Shown here: piece after piece, positions 1 to 10,931 of the stretch | Layout of the letters: each line of letters starts with the position of its first letter | How positions within the stretch are numbered: the stretch's first letter is position 1 | Source of the DNA: Liriodendron chinense | Lineage: Eukaryota > Streptophyta > Magnoliopsida > Magnoliales > Magnoliaceae | Assembly: GCA_003013855.2 (NCBI GenBank) | Contig: ML058508.1 | Span: 1,787,001-1,851,000, forward strand | Length of the DNA stretch: 64,000 nt | Direction: 5' to 3' | Notes under the pieces: generated by a model | Told to the model about the DNA's origin: nothing | Databases searched by the model: none | Seen by the model: the letters and a program-made list of their open reading frames with translations, nothing else | Translations under genes and position numbers: made by a program

Positions 1-530
1 AACTGTGTAAGGATACGCACTTGCGCAGAAGAATTCGGAGTTCGGAAATAGAAACACGCTGTCTTACGCAGGGCGACCGGTTGTGACCGGTCGGACTGGC
101 CTGGCCGACCGGTCTTGACCGGTCGGACCCATCTGAAATTGGTCCAGCAAGCATTGGAAGGCATCAGACCTGCTAGCCGACCGGTCTTAACCGATCGGAC
201 CAGACTGGTCCTTTGTCCAGTGGGTTCCAGAGTGTGTGGCCGACCGGCCTTGACCGGTCTAGCTCCCATGGCCGACCGGTCGGGCCTTTCTTTTCTTCTT
301 TTTCTTCCTTTCTTTCATCTCTTTTCTCCCTCCTTTCTTTATTCTTTCTTTGGTTCTTCTTCATCCTTTATCAAAGGCTCCTAAATGTGCCCCTTTTGGT
401 TTCCAATTGGGCGAAGTCGCTCTCATCCCGACAATCACAAAACATGCATTAGATGGGCCTTTTAAACATGAAAATAATGCATATAATGTGATGTAATGGG
501 CTATGCAATGTATAAATTGGAGGTTCAACA
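1..530 (-). repeat. Partial Athila-type LTR (element D), minus orientation
   Basis: Read on the minus strand, this begins TGTTGAACC at 530, which matches the TGTTGA start of the LTRs at 14308 and 16653. It continues leftward through a purine-rich tract (300-370) into a cluster of ACCGGT motifs (76, 86, 108, 118, 180, 253 and 275). The left side ends at the window edge in sequence resembling 13820-13860. The abrupt switch at 530/531 to plus-oriented LTR sequence suggests that D inserted into LTR A. Whether D is a solo LTR or part of a longer element cannot be seen. Confidence 0.75.
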
Positions 531-686
531 GTACGCTCTGAGGAATCAGATTCAATACACTCTTGACTTGAATTTCCATGTGGGAACTTCAAGCAAAGTT
601 CTACCTTTTTGTTCCAATTTCTGAATTATGTGTTGATTGTGTATGTGATTTGAATGAAGTTCAAGTCATGATCTAATTAGGCTTTG
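531..686 (+). repeat. LTR A (Athila-type), left fragment
   Basis: This piece aligns with 17608-17765 in the 5' LTR of element G, sharing 'gtacgctctgagga' and 'tttgaatgaagttcaa'. It stops at 'ctaattaggctttg', where LTR B begins, and resumes at 10471. Uninterrupted copies of the same stretch in G (about 17750-17770) and in A' (about 13250) serve as empty-site controls for the B insertion. Confidence 0.8.
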
Positions 687-1780
687 TGATAAGTACCTAA
701 TATTGTATAATTAACCTTGGTTGTTAAGAGCAATATCATTGTTTTTTCTGGTTAATTATCCCTCATTAGGTTAATTTTTTGTCTTCAGGTGATCAGGAGA
801 GGTTGCGCAAGATTCGATCCAATCAGGGCATTTAAAGGCCCAAAAGAAAACAAGATCAGGCGTGTTGGTAATCTTAAAGCAAATCAAGCCATGAAGATCG
901 AACCCTGGACTACTTTAATGGTGGATATGAGAGACTGCATCATGGCCATACGTTAGAAGATCCAAGAAATGCATGCACGGGTGGTTGTGATCGAGTGTCC
1001 CCATGACACACATATGGATCAATCCAACAACCAGCCCCTATTCACACCAAATGGAGCGGATCATCTCCAATCCACCTCCATCCAGCCTTATGCACGTACC
1101 ACCAACTCAGCAAGTGTGGAGGAGATCTCCACCGTTAAAGCATGCAGCCCATCCATCAGCAGCAGTAGGGCCACTGATCCAATCTCAGCCATCCATTAAG
1201 GTGGACCCCACTTGTTGAGCACGTCCAAACCTCAGCCGTCCACTCCTCACACGTGCTGCAAGCACGTCCTAGCTGCAGCAGTTGAAGCCATCTTCATCAA
1301 CCAGCAAGTGGGCCCCACTCAAGTAGTCCAACTGTCCAGATCAATGGACTCCATCAGCACTGTCCATGAGCAGGCCAGCCATGGAACTTCATCTTCACAC
1401 ATGCCAGCAAGGTGGACCCCAGGATCAGTCAACGTGCAGCCCTCCTCCCTCAGTCACCATCCAATGGACAGCAGATCCAACAGCTGTGATGGACCCCATC
1501 TTCATTGTTCATCATCATAGCCATCATCACCTTCCATCATGCCCACCAGCTACACCTAGCCGTCCATCCTCCAGCCATCCATCATGTGTGACCGGCACGT
1601 GTGTACCAGCTACACATATGACAAGAAGTAGGTCAGCTATGGTGGACCCCATCATCACCGTCCAGTAGCTGGGGTGATCTCCACCTGCCATCACCCACAT
1701 CCAACTGATGGTGTGATCTTCACCGTCCAATCAAGGTCAGCATGTGGATTATCTCAACCGTCCAGATGGTGGGATCCATG

Positions 1781-2110
1781 CACTACAACAAATATGACTT
1801 TTACCAAGGAAATATTTCCTGGCTAAATGTCATAATTTCCTGGGTAAAAGTTATTACCAATGAAAATGTTCGTTGCTGTTTTCGTCGAAATATCACCCTC
1901 GGGAAAAACAATTACTGATGAAATTTAAATTTTTGTGTTTCGTGGTTATCGTTTAGTTCGTCGATAATTATGCGACTATTACCGAGGAAAACTTTCCTTG
2001 GAAAAAAGCTATGACCAAGAAAATGTTTCCTTTTACCTTTCCATTGCCAACGAAATATTTCTTTGGAACATCCAATATCCCTGCCATTCAACATTCAATA
2101 TTTCTTTGGA
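1781..2110 (+). repeat. CACTA left subterminal repeat region
   Basis: Multiple diverged copies of 'ttaccaaggaaat' and its complement 'atttccttggtaa' follow the terminal CACTACAA. In the En/Spm family such subterminal words are transposase-binding sites; binding here is inferred from position. A further stretch repeating 'attcaatatttctttggaa' (2087-2165) continues inward. Confidence 0.75.
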
Positions 2111-2197
2111 ACATTTAGTATCTCTACCTAAAAGCATTCAATATTCAATATTTCTTTGGAATATTCAATATCCATAACACCCGAAAGCATTCAATAT

Positions 2198-2293
2198 CCC
2201 AATCACCTGATTAAACATTCAATATTCAACATCCCAATCACCTGATTAAACATTCAATATTCAACATCCCAATCACCTGATTAAACATTCAAT
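2198..2293. repeat. 35 bp tandem repeat, about 2.7 copies
   Basis: The unit begins 'cccaatcacctgattaaaca' and recurs at 2198, 2233 and 2268 with almost no divergence. It lies just inside the left subterminal region of the CACTA element. The near identity of the copies suggests a recent local expansion. Confidence 0.9.
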
Positions 2294-3668
2294 CATACAC
2301 CAATTAAAATGACCATTCAATCGTAATAATGTTTTGAATAAAATTGAAATGTCAATCCCACCGGTACATACAATCAATAAAAATAAAAATAAAATCAAAA
2401 AATCAATCAACACGAACATCCCCGCTATCAGCAACAAACAATCTACAAAATAAAACAAAATACAATTTAGTAATTAGTAACTTATAAATAAAATATGTAG
2501 TTAGGTGTTCATTTTTCTTTTTTAAATCACATTATGAAACTAAATACAACTTAAATTGAAGATTTAGACCATGTAGGCATGCTCCATTCATTCATGCCTA
2601 CGTGATCTTGACCATGTGCAATTTCAACAGTTGGGGACCCACCATTGATACCCCATGGATGGCACACCTCTACTGCAAAGACAATCATATCAATTCAAAA
2701 TGTGGTCATCATGCATTCCTTAATCTTATCCGTCCATACATGGAAAGAGTGATTTGTGGAAACTGGTTGCAAAAGAAAAATATAAATAGACCGAACAAAT
2801 TATGTGGAGGTGGTGACAATTCTTATTCAAATTATGAATTGTAATTGACCGAACAAATATAAATAGAATATCGATTAGAGAGTGAAGTCTCATACGAACT
2901 GACAGCGAGTCATCTTTGTTGGTGCTAATGTAAATCCCCTGCACACCCACTTGTGGCTTATAGATGAAGAGCAGCAACATCAACTATAACCAGAGATCCG
3001 GGTCCCCACAGTGATTCTAGCCCACAGAAGCAATACACCAGGCCCACAACAACGATCCACAGCGAACAATGGCCAACAAGATTGCAGTGTGTAAATTGCA
3101 CAATACAAGAGTAAATCCAGCAGCACAAAATCTAGCAAGCAGACCCAATAGTGATCCGTCCACAACAGCAAAACAAGAACCAACAACGTTTTGGGCCTCA
3201 GGCTTAATGACAAACTGGGCCACAAACAAAACGTTCCATTTAATCAATGGTTGTCCACTGATCATGGATATAGACAAATCAATGGATCTAAGTAATGATT
3301 GACAGTGTCCAACCAGCACCAATCCAACAGATGCAACAGCAATAGATGGGCCAATCATGTTAGAAGGAAACAATGACTTGGTTTAATGGTGCAGAACTGT
3401 AGCCAGTGATGTGGTCTTTAACGCAACAGACGTAGGGACCACAAAAAAAAAAAAAAAAAAAAAAAAGAGAAACAAGTTGCAGCAGATGAGAACATGTTGT
3501 GCCTGAGGCACTTGGAACTTGCAACATGGTTCACTATCAACTTTGCCCTATTCTCAGATTTTTTTTTTTTTTTTGCTCCTCTTCTGAATACAAAAATTAA
3601 AGAACATTATGAATTGCAAGGTAAGATATATGAAAAGACCATTCTATAAGAGAAATATATACAGATCA

Positions 3669-3882
3669 CCTAAAATTTCTCTGAACGAAATCACTCACAA
3701 AGAATCTGCCACTCATCCATCGTGATGCCTCCTGGTGCGTGATATACACTGCCTCCTCATGCATGCCGAACTGCTTGTAGTGTTGGTGTAACTCCCCACG
3801 ATACTCTTGCAGTCGGTCCTTCATCATATCATTTACGGTGTATTGAATATGAGTATCACTCATGTCTATCTCAAATTTATCC
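3669..3882 (-). pseudogene. CACTA transposase-related exon (Transposase_24-like)
   Basis: The minus strand encodes a peptide with 'RLQEYRGELHQHYKQFG' followed by 'HEEAVYITHQEASRW' and 'FVSDFVQRNF'. This order resembles the plant En/Spm-type Transposase_24 family, in which a basic helix with LHxYY is followed by an HEEA segment and a CD.F...FQ.RS motif. The reading starts directly after 'tcctttgcag' (minus strand), a good splice acceptor, so this looks like an internal or final exon. The rest of the protein was not found. The family call rests on motif order by eye. A captured host gene is the alternative. Confidence 0.5.
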
Positions 3883-4681
3883 TGCAAAGGATTAATGACA
3901 AGTTGACCCATGAAACATATCAATATCACATTATAACTATAAATGAACAAATATAATAAAAATATAATTAATTAAAAGTCACCACTAAGAAGAGAGGATT
4001 AAAATAAAAATGCCACAAATTAGTCACCACTAAGTTGGTAAATTTAAAATTCCAAACACATCCTTAGCATTTCTAAAGAAAAATAATTAAATAGAATTTG
4101 AATATAAAAAAAAACAAAGTCGGAACTTCCAGTTGTTTCAAATGAAGAGATATTTTTTTCAACCTAGCTATGTTTTTACATATCAACAATAAAAAGATTA
4201 AATTAAACAAATGAAAGCATGAAATAAAAAGATTAAAGTAGACAAATGAAGAGTTTTTTTTTTTGTTTTTTTTTTATTTTAAGGTTATGGCTGGCACCAC
4301 CACAACTGTTACATAGCAGGTACACTCCTGAATTACCCATAACCTGGCCTGTAACACCACTACATCTTATTATAGCTCATAAACTCTAGGACAGTTATCC
4401 ATTCATTTCTTGATATCTTGGTAAGTTGAAGGCATGAATTTCAATATATAGTGGCATTGACACCTCATTAAGTTTTCATGAATTACACATGATGGTAATG
4501 CAAAGTACTATATAGAGTTAAAAAATGAAAAAAGGAAATGGGATTTTGAATATAAGACTGATTAATAATGAAAATTTTGGGTTGAGAATCTTAAAAAGAC
4601 GTGTGATATATGCTTGAGAAAAAAAAATAAGGAACACTGCTCATTGTCCATCTACAATTCTACAAGGAAAGAAACAAAGAA

Positions 4682-4745
4682 CACTACAATAAAAATGATT
4701 TTTACCAGTGTCGGGAAAGGTCTAAGAAAGCACCGGGAAAAGATT
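4682..4745 (+). repeat. Possible truncated second CACTA terminus
   Basis: The segment starts CACTACAATAAAAATGATTT and then reads 'accagtgtcgggaaagg'. This has the form of a CACTA terminus but uses a 'cgggaaa' subterminal word, unlike the host element C. No matching inverted end or 3 bp duplication was found, so it would be a broken older insertion inside C. Confidence 0.4.
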
Positions 4746-6439
4746 TTCATGGGGCAATCCTCCTGACGTTCATGATCATCAGGCACATGAAATACAGAGC
4801 CGATCTATGCCTTTGATCATGAATTACACTACAAGGTTTGGTAAATGAGGGAAGGACTTATCTCTGAATTACACCACAAAATGTACCTCACAAAAAAGAA
4901 AATTCTATTTCCTACGGATGAAGGCCACAAGGAACTCTCTTTTTCAATTTTAACAGGAAAAATCTTTCATAAACATGAACAGAGGCCCATTTGGTATAGA
5001 CCAAGGTTGCAGATATGCACTTGAGGTAAAGCAATGTCAGCATGTAAATTGGTCCATGCAAGAAAGAGGCCCATTTGGTATAGACCAAAATACCCAGGAC
5101 CTTGCTTGGACAGATCCCTTGCATGGACAGAAACATGCTAGGTGGTTAGAATACACATGACTGTATGTGCACAAAATACAAAAAATATTGATACTCTGGC
5201 AGACTATGACTGTTCAAGTGCATGCATACCATACACATGACATGCATGCGCGCATGTTTAGAATAGTGAATGGCATGCAAGATGGAAATAATCCTATCAG
5301 TCCAATTAGTAGTAATCAAATGGATGGTTAAAATGAAGAAAAGTCAATGGTCTAAATTAACTGACCAAATGCTCATTAAATAAAGATGATTATCATCCAA
5401 ACAATTTTATTTTGGGGGTATGCCCCATCTGTCATGATTCGTGAGCCACAAGATGGGCAGTTAGGATTGAGGTGCATACATGCGACGTGTACAACAATAT
5501 GCATGAATATAGATAGCCTGATAGCCATAAGCTACCAGCAATCAAATAACTCCTATTTCAGAACATGGAGCACATAGTTCTCTTCTACAGTAAATCAGGC
5601 TGTCCGCTAGAATTTCCAAGATCATAAGCTTACCATTTCCAAGATCATACGCTTACCAGTTGGAGTGCTTGTTGCATGGGAAGAACAACAAAGAAAAAAG
5701 AAAGACAAAAAAGAAAAGAGAGTGGACATTGAAAAGAAACATATAGTAGCATCTAATGGTTCTTGTGAAGGGGCCTAAACAGGAAGAGATGGTACTGTTG
5801 TTGCTATCGGAGGCGGCTAAAACATAGAAGCAAGTTTAGCGCTTAGGAACATATATGGCATTAATGATAAAAGAAATATTCAACCAGAGAGCACATTATT
5901 GATGCATGGGCAAGAATACTTGAGCGGATGAGGCGCCAAATGTACTACGATTTTGCCAAAATAAACAGAAATATAGATGTGAGAAAATAAAACCAATAAA
6001 AAAATGATGAAAGATCAAAGATGCATTTCCGTAGACATCATAATCATCATAGCCATGTCTGAGCTATTTAGGGTTGGGGTTTAGAATCTTGTTTGATCAC
6101 AAATTCCTAAGGTTGTATCATTGGAAAGAAAAACCATCACTGCATGTTCCTGTTTTTTTTTTTTTTTTTCTTCTTTTTTTGAGAGCACAAATTTTAACAA
6201 GTTCATGTGCTTGCAACTTAAATGGGCTGCCTCAAATTCAAACTCCTTAAAGATCCACTCAGCAGAAAGGCAAAAACATCCCAGCATTTAGATACAAACT
6301 CCTTAAAGATCCACTCAGAAACTTCTCAGAAAAAAACTCAGATGCCAAAAGCTGAAATAAATATAGAGGAGGACCCAAGTGGATGTGTCATAAGTGACAT
6401 GGTAATACTTAAAGGATCCAAGTAAGATTAAGAGCTTAC
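4746..6439. other. AT-rich interior of CACTA C, no gene recognised
   Basis: No long open frame or familiar protein motif is visible. A 24 bp direct repeat ('agaggcccatttggtataga' plus 4 bases) occurs at 4981 and 5065, 84 bp apart. A second short duplication, 'aatttccaagatcata', lies near 5610-5650. These may be duplicated pieces of captured introns. Confidence 0.5.
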
Positions 6440-6509
6440 CTCGAATAATTGCAAAAGCTGGGCTAAGCAACTTTGGAGTCTTCAGGTAGTGACCCAAGAA
6501 ATTTACCTG
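6440..6509 (-). other. Exon-like segment flanked by splice signals inside CACTA
   Basis: On the minus strand 'tttagacag' precedes and 'gtaagctc' follows a 70 bp stretch. In one frame it reads 'FLGHYLKTPKLLSPAFAIIR' without a stop. The flanking AG and GTAAG fit an internal exon. I do not recognise the peptide. It lies just downstream (minus strand) of the MGDG synthase exon and may belong to the same captured transcript or to another gene. Confidence 0.35.
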
Positions 6510-6801
6510 TCTAAAAAAGACCACCACTCCAACTTATCCCATTGTTTACTGTTTCTTCTACATTAAGAACTACAAGAATTAAAACAACTCTGACATAGTA
6601 ATACTGTGCCACAAAACAAAGAACTACAAGAATTAAAACAGCTCTCACATGAAACTGTCCAAGATAAAGGAGAGAATGCATTTGCACAAGACACCATTCA
6701 GAACTATTTAGAACTGGCTTCTCAGCAATCATATAAGCTCCTATATACAATTGAGGATGCATTGGAATACGAACATAATCAGCAAGTTCATTAGCACAGA
6801 C

Positions 6802-6876
6802 CTATCCTGGGATGAAGTCATTGAGGATGATGGGAAGCCCTCTGATCAAAGCCTCAACAATTGTACCTGGCCCTGC
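6802..6876 (-). pseudogene. Captured exon of MGDG synthase (monogalactosyldiacylglycerol synthase)
   Basis: The minus strand reads 'AGPGTIVEALIRGLPIILND' then 'FIPG' and a stop. This is the conserved stretch near the C-terminus of plant MGDG synthases (GT28 family), part of the nucleotide-sugar binding half. The enzyme moves galactose from UDP-galactose to diacylglycerol in the plastid envelope. The segment is 75 bp (25 codons), preceded by 'tttatag' and followed by 'gtctgtg', so it is one exon with intron flanks. The Gln expected after the PG is replaced by TAG, consistent with a CAG to TAG change. No other MGDG synthase exon was recognised nearby. A gene fragment inside a CACTA element is typical transposon gene capture; the stop shows it is not functional as is. 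Confidence 0.82.
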
Positions 6877-7249
6877 CTATAAACACCAAAGCCATAGAAA
6901 AATATCTTGAGGTGAAACAAATCATATTTTCTGAGTGTCAGTACCCTATAACTCTTTAACGAGCCACCCTTTTACAAAACCCTCATGCGTAATCAATAAA
7001 CTAAAGTTACAAACAGGGCCAATGAGGCAGAAATTGGAGAGAAGAAAGACAATTGTGGATTGCATATTAGTTATCATCAAATGTCAAGAATCTGTGTCCC
7101 GTTCAGGCATTCCATCGAACACATGGTGGGCGTCCTTCATGCTCCCATCGAAACCCATCTTAAATGAAACCCCACCTTCACTAATTCAGACCATCCAGTA
7201 AATAAATAAATAAAACATAGAGAGAGAGAGAGAACGATGAAAAAACTCA

Positions 7250-7700
7250 CTGTTGCCGCTCCTTGCTGCTGTCACTGATTGCGTCGACAACCCCGCTTCC
7301 GTAGATTCCATGGCCCCCATGACCGTCGATTCAAACCACCCAAAATCCCCAATCACCATTGTCTCCATTGATTCCGGCGAGCACACACGTTCGTCGCTAC
7401 CAAAAACAGCCCCCAATATTCCTGCCTCACACCCACGGTAATCTCAACCGTGTCCAACACCACCATTAGATCACAGAAAATCCATCACAGAAGCAGTACA
7501 AGAGCCAGTGACCAATCACAACGGCGATCTCTAGTCCTTGAGCCCATTGCATCCGATTTCAGTCGATAGAAACCGCAAAAATCCCAAATCGGAGTGCCCG
7601 AAAACCCTAATTCCAGGACTTCTCTCCCTCTCTCTCTCTCTCCGGTTCCTTAGCGAGAGGGTCATTGGATCCGCTTTTTCAACGAGAGGGGAGACAGAAT
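7250..7700 (-). other. Possible captured 5' exon (UTR and N-terminus) inside CACTA
   Basis: On the minus strand a 'tctctctccctctct'-like leader and 'aattagggttttcggg' resemble a plant 5' UTR. Next come several ATGs and a frame reading 'MGAVFGSDERVCSPESMETM' that continues to a donor-like 'acagtgagtt' near 7250. The look is of a captured first exon. No protein family was recognised, and none of it resembles the N-terminus of MGDG synthase. Confidence 0.35.
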
Positions 7701-7969
7701 TCGAAGGAATGGTTTCAGAAATCCCTCTTCGAAAATGAGTTTTGCATTAAATCCGCGCAATGTGAGTCTTACATAATTTATATAACATAATAAGTTATCA
7801 GCCGTACATTTGAGGGCCCACCTAATAGAAGATTAAGATTTTTTATATAGATAAAAATATAAATATTAAACATCTACAAGTTACTATTTGGATGGTCTGG
7901 ATAACTCTACATCAATGCCACAAGTGATATTAATAGTCACCACCAATTTACATTATATCACTAAATAGG

Positions 7970-8239
7970 AATGTTTTTCCTGACAAAAGGGACTTTTTAC
8001 CTAGGAAACATTTCATTGGTAAAAGTGAAAATTACCAACAAAATAGTAATTGCCTAGGTAATTGTGAGCTTTTACCTCGTCGATATTTGTCACTTTTACC
8101 AAGGAAATTTTCCCTTGGTAAAAAGCGGAGCAATATTTACCTAGGAAATTCTACTTTCGTCAGTAAAAGTGTATTATTACCCAGGAAATTTGTTTCCTTG
8201 GTAAATATTTCCTGGGTAAAGGTAATTTTTCTTGTAGTG
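7970..8239 (-). repeat. CACTA right subterminal repeat region
   Basis: This holds repeated 'ttacctaggaaat', 'ttaccaaggaaat' and 'cccttggtaaaa' words in both orientations and ends in TTGTAGTG at 8239. It mirrors the left end and confirms the inverted architecture of element C. Confidence 0.8.
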
Positions 8240-9030
8240 ATGGTCACCTCACGTCCAGCCCATCTACAGCTAGAACTTCCAGCCGTCCAGCAAGTGGCCA
8301 CCGTCCACATCCAGCCTTCCTTCATCTCCATCATCGGCCAGCTCCTCAGCCTGTCCATCAAGATGGGCCCCACTCCAACGTATAGAAAGGAAGGTTGAGC
8401 CCCAGTTCTCTCGTCAACAAGCACTAGACGTCCCTGCTCTTTCTCCATGCCTGCACACATGTAGCAGTCCACAGTTCCAACGTCCAGTAGACCCAACCTC
8501 ATCCATTGTCCAAGATGCTGGACTGTTTCCAGCCGTCCATCAAAGTGGACCCCACTGTTTGTAGGTGCAACAGTGTGCACGTGCAAGCAAAAGGGGCAAT
8601 AGATCACTTGTCCATAGCATCAACGGTGGAAGCCTCCATCAACCAGCACGAGTGGAGCACCGGTCCACTCCTCCATGGCCGCTGATCATCACATGAAGCG
8701 TCCAAGCGCTGTGGATCCCACCTTCATCTGACGTGTAACAGGACTCCTTTTCCATCAACAGTCAGGCGCAGCTCCACGTCCAACAACGGTTTCAAACAGG
8801 AACTAGTCCACTTCCACCGCATTCTCCATTGCGCCAACAGCCAAAAGATGGAGATGCTCTCTCCATTCCCAGCTTTCCAACATCACCAACAGATCCAGCT
8901 GATGGAGATGTATGCACTTCATCTTCTTACCAACAGCAAGCATGATGGAGATCCAATCTCACCTTGCACCATCCATGGCCAGCAATGGAGAACCACTCCC
9001 CACTCTCACGTGCAGACTAAGCAAGAGAGG

Positions 9031-9032
<2 letters not shown>

Positions 9033-9080
<48 letters not shown>
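9033..9080. repeat. (CT)n microsatellite in U3 of LTR B
   Basis: About 24 uninterrupted CT units lie roughly 290 bp upstream of the TATA box of LTR B. They are followed by directly and inversely repeated 'aagcctaactccat' and 'tttggaatgccacctagg' words between 9110 and 9340. Confidence 0.95.
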
Positions 9081-9081
<1 letters not shown>

Positions 9082-9370
9082 GCTCTCTTTCCCAACACAT
9101 GTGTAAGGCTTGGAATGCCACCTCATCATCCAAGCCTCACTCCATTCCCAAACCAAAAAAAAATCTGCTTTGGGTTTGGAGTGCCACCTAGGCTTGGAGT
9201 ACTTTTCTTACCACATGTCCATCCAAGCCTAACTCCAAACCCGAACCTAAAAGAAAAGTTTGCTTTAGGCACTCGAAGCCTAACTCCATTTCCGAACCTA
9301 AATAAAAATCTGCTTTGGGTTTGGAATGCCACCTAGGATTGGGAGGAGGCTTGGGAGCCTCTCAAAAGTC

Positions 9371-9379
9371 TATAAAAGG
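9371..9379 (+). promoter_or_regulatory. TATA box of LTR B
   Basis: TATAAAAGG follows a U3-like region and precedes a pyrimidine-rich leader ('tctcattctcatcatccc'). It is the likely U3/R transition of this LTR and sets its orientation as plus. Confidence 0.7.
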
Positions 9380-9694
9380 AGGCAATCCCTTCTCATTCTC
9401 ATCATCCCACTACTCAAATCCCATTCTCTACAACTCCTCTCTTCTCTTCTTTAGTTTTCTTTCTTTCTTTCATTTGTAGTGTAGAGTAGTGTAGAATTTT
9501 CTTTCTTAGTGAATTTTAGTCTTCCATTGTAGCATGGTTGGCTAAACCTCTAGCTAAGGCTAGGGGTGAAGCCTTTGAAGAAATTTGCAAGCTTTGGTTC
9601 TTTTGGTTCAACATTGTGTGGTGTAAATGTTGGAGTTCTCTTTGGTTAATTGGTTTAGTTATCCGCCTCGGCAGACGCTATTGTTGTGCAAGCC

Positions 9695-10085
9695 CCTTGA
9701 TCCATCATCGACTCCGGGCACGTTGGATGCTTGGGATCCCTTGCACAGTTCATGATCGATAAAGTCCCTTGATCCATCGTCGACTCCGGGCACGTTGGAT
9801 GCTTTGGATTCCCTATGGTCATCGAGCTAGTGCAGGTAAAGTCATAAATCTGTAAAATTCCTTGATCCATTGTAGACTCCGGGCACATTGGATGCTTTGG
9901 ATTCCCTGCGATCGATAGACGAGATCTTAACGGTTGGATCAGTTAATCAAAGCCTCTTATCTTGTAAGTATGCATTTGATCGTATGAATTGTGATCTTAT
10001 CGGTTGACTTGTTGGCAAAGTTGTTGATCTGTACAATTCCTTGATCCATTGTCGACTCTGGGCACAGTGGATGCTTGGAATTCCC
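9695..10085 (+). repeat. Four spaced copies of a ~45 bp motif in R/U5 of LTR B
   Basis: The motif 'ccttgatccatcgtcgactc' continues with 'cgggcacgttggatgctt' and recurs at 9695, 9777, 9860 and 10039. Spacings are 82, 83 and 179 bp, the last about twice the others, as if one copy were lost. It lies downstream of the TATA box and would be present in the LTR transcript. Confidence 0.85.
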
Positions 10086-10470
10086 TGCGATCAACTAACG
10101 AGTGCTTCATGGTCAAATCAATCGGTTCAGATCACCATCTTTTATGAAATATGCAAATAGTTTAACTGTTTCATCTTCCGATTGGAATGAATCTTTATTC
10201 AATTCCAGTTGAGTTATAGTTGGACCAATAAATCAAATCTTGTGAATGAATCAAAGGTGGATCCCTGATGCTTTAGCCCTTTTTCTACTTTTGTCTTTCA
10301 CCACACACAACTTGCTCCACTCTCATGGAGAATCCAGATTTCATCTCTCACACCTAAACTAATTCCTCTAAGTGTTCTTAACCCCAATCTCTGTGGATCG
10401 ACCTCGGTCTTACCGAGTATTTTACTACTTCGCTACCTGCACTTGGGTGTGCAATCTTCGGGTTGTAGCA

Positions 10471-10926
10471 CTTTATGACAGAGTTTAATGATAATTATGA
10501 TTGTGATCTTAATCTATTGGAACTAGGATTGACCTATGCAATTGAGTGTGCTCAAGTCATAACTTGAATTGAGGGAATCATGTATATAAATCACACATAT
10601 GACAGATTATATGTTACAACCGCTCTATCATCCAATTAGATAGGATTTGATTTCAATTCTAGTTGTGTAATTGGGAAACCACAGCGAATTATGCATCAAG
10701 GATTGCTACAAGTCGATCCTTGGACCCCTAGTGCTCTTTTATAATGATTACATTCACCTTTAGCTTAAGAATTCTATCTACATTCAATTCTAGAAATTTG
10801 TTTGGTTAACTCTCAATTAGAGAATATTAAAATTAATTTTGTGAATTCCTAACAAGCCCCTGAGAACGATCTCAGTCTCTACCGAATGATTACTACATCG
10901 CAACCCTACACAAGGGGAAGCGGACA
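10471..10926 (+). repeat. LTR A, right fragment (3' end of a plus-oriented Athila-type LTR)
   Basis: This continues the 531-686 fragment after the B insertion ('tgacagagtttaatg'). It ends with 'ggggaagcggaca', matching the 3' end of the G LTRs ('ggggaagcgaaca'). It is the reverse complement, with divergence, of 12798-13260 in LTR A'. Confidence 0.88.
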
Positions 10927-10931
10927 AGTTT

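Larger units (their letters stand above)
1781..8239. mobile_element. CACTA (En/Spm-type) DNA transposon C
   Basis: The ends are CACTACAACAAATATGACTT and the inverted ...TTTTTCTTGTAGTG. A 3 bp target duplication, atg, lies at 1778-1780 and 8240-8242. These are the hallmarks of CACTA elements. Both ends carry subterminal arrays of 'accaaggaaa'-type words in both orientations. The interior is AT-rich and mostly non-coding. A minus-strand exon resembling the plant En/Spm transposase family and captured host exons are listed separately. At 6459 bp and without a complete tnpD-like transposase, the element is probably non-autonomous. Confidence 0.92.
687..10470 (+). mobile_element. Solo LTR B (long Ty3/gypsy-type LTR), interrupted by CACTA C
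   Basis: The piece starts TGATAAGTACC and ends GGGTTGTAGCA. It is flanked by ctttg (682-686) and cttta (10471-10475), a 5 bp target duplication with one change. After removal of the CACTA element and one copy of its 3 bp duplication it is about 3.3 kb. A TATA box lies at 9371. The 3' part carries 'ctctgtggatcgacctcg' and ends in sequence typical of long gypsy LTRs of Tat or Athila type. No protein-coding or internal retroelement sequence is present, so this is read as a solo LTR left by LTR-LTR recombination. The upstream parts (687-1780 and 8243-9030) show no gene and are rich in 'gtccatc' and 'gccatcc' words. Confidence 0.8.

Noticed and set aside
173..364. Lys/Arg/Glu-rich and complementary Phe/Ser-rich frames near the left edge
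   Set aside because: They are readings of the purine-rich tract of LTR D. Equivalent tracts occur in the other LTR copies.
2568..2604. Short hairpin 'catgtaggcatg' / 'catgcctacgtg'
   Set aside because: The stem of about 11 bp is too short to call a miRNA precursor or terminator without more evidence.
7253..7441. Plus-strand frame opposite the possible captured 5' exon
   Set aside because: UTR-like and splice-like signals are on the minus strand; the plus-strand frame is a shadow.
8848..9336. A 162-codon plus-strand frame
   Set aside because: It lies in the U3 of LTR B, includes the (CT)n microsatellite and repeated words, and has no protein-like conservation.
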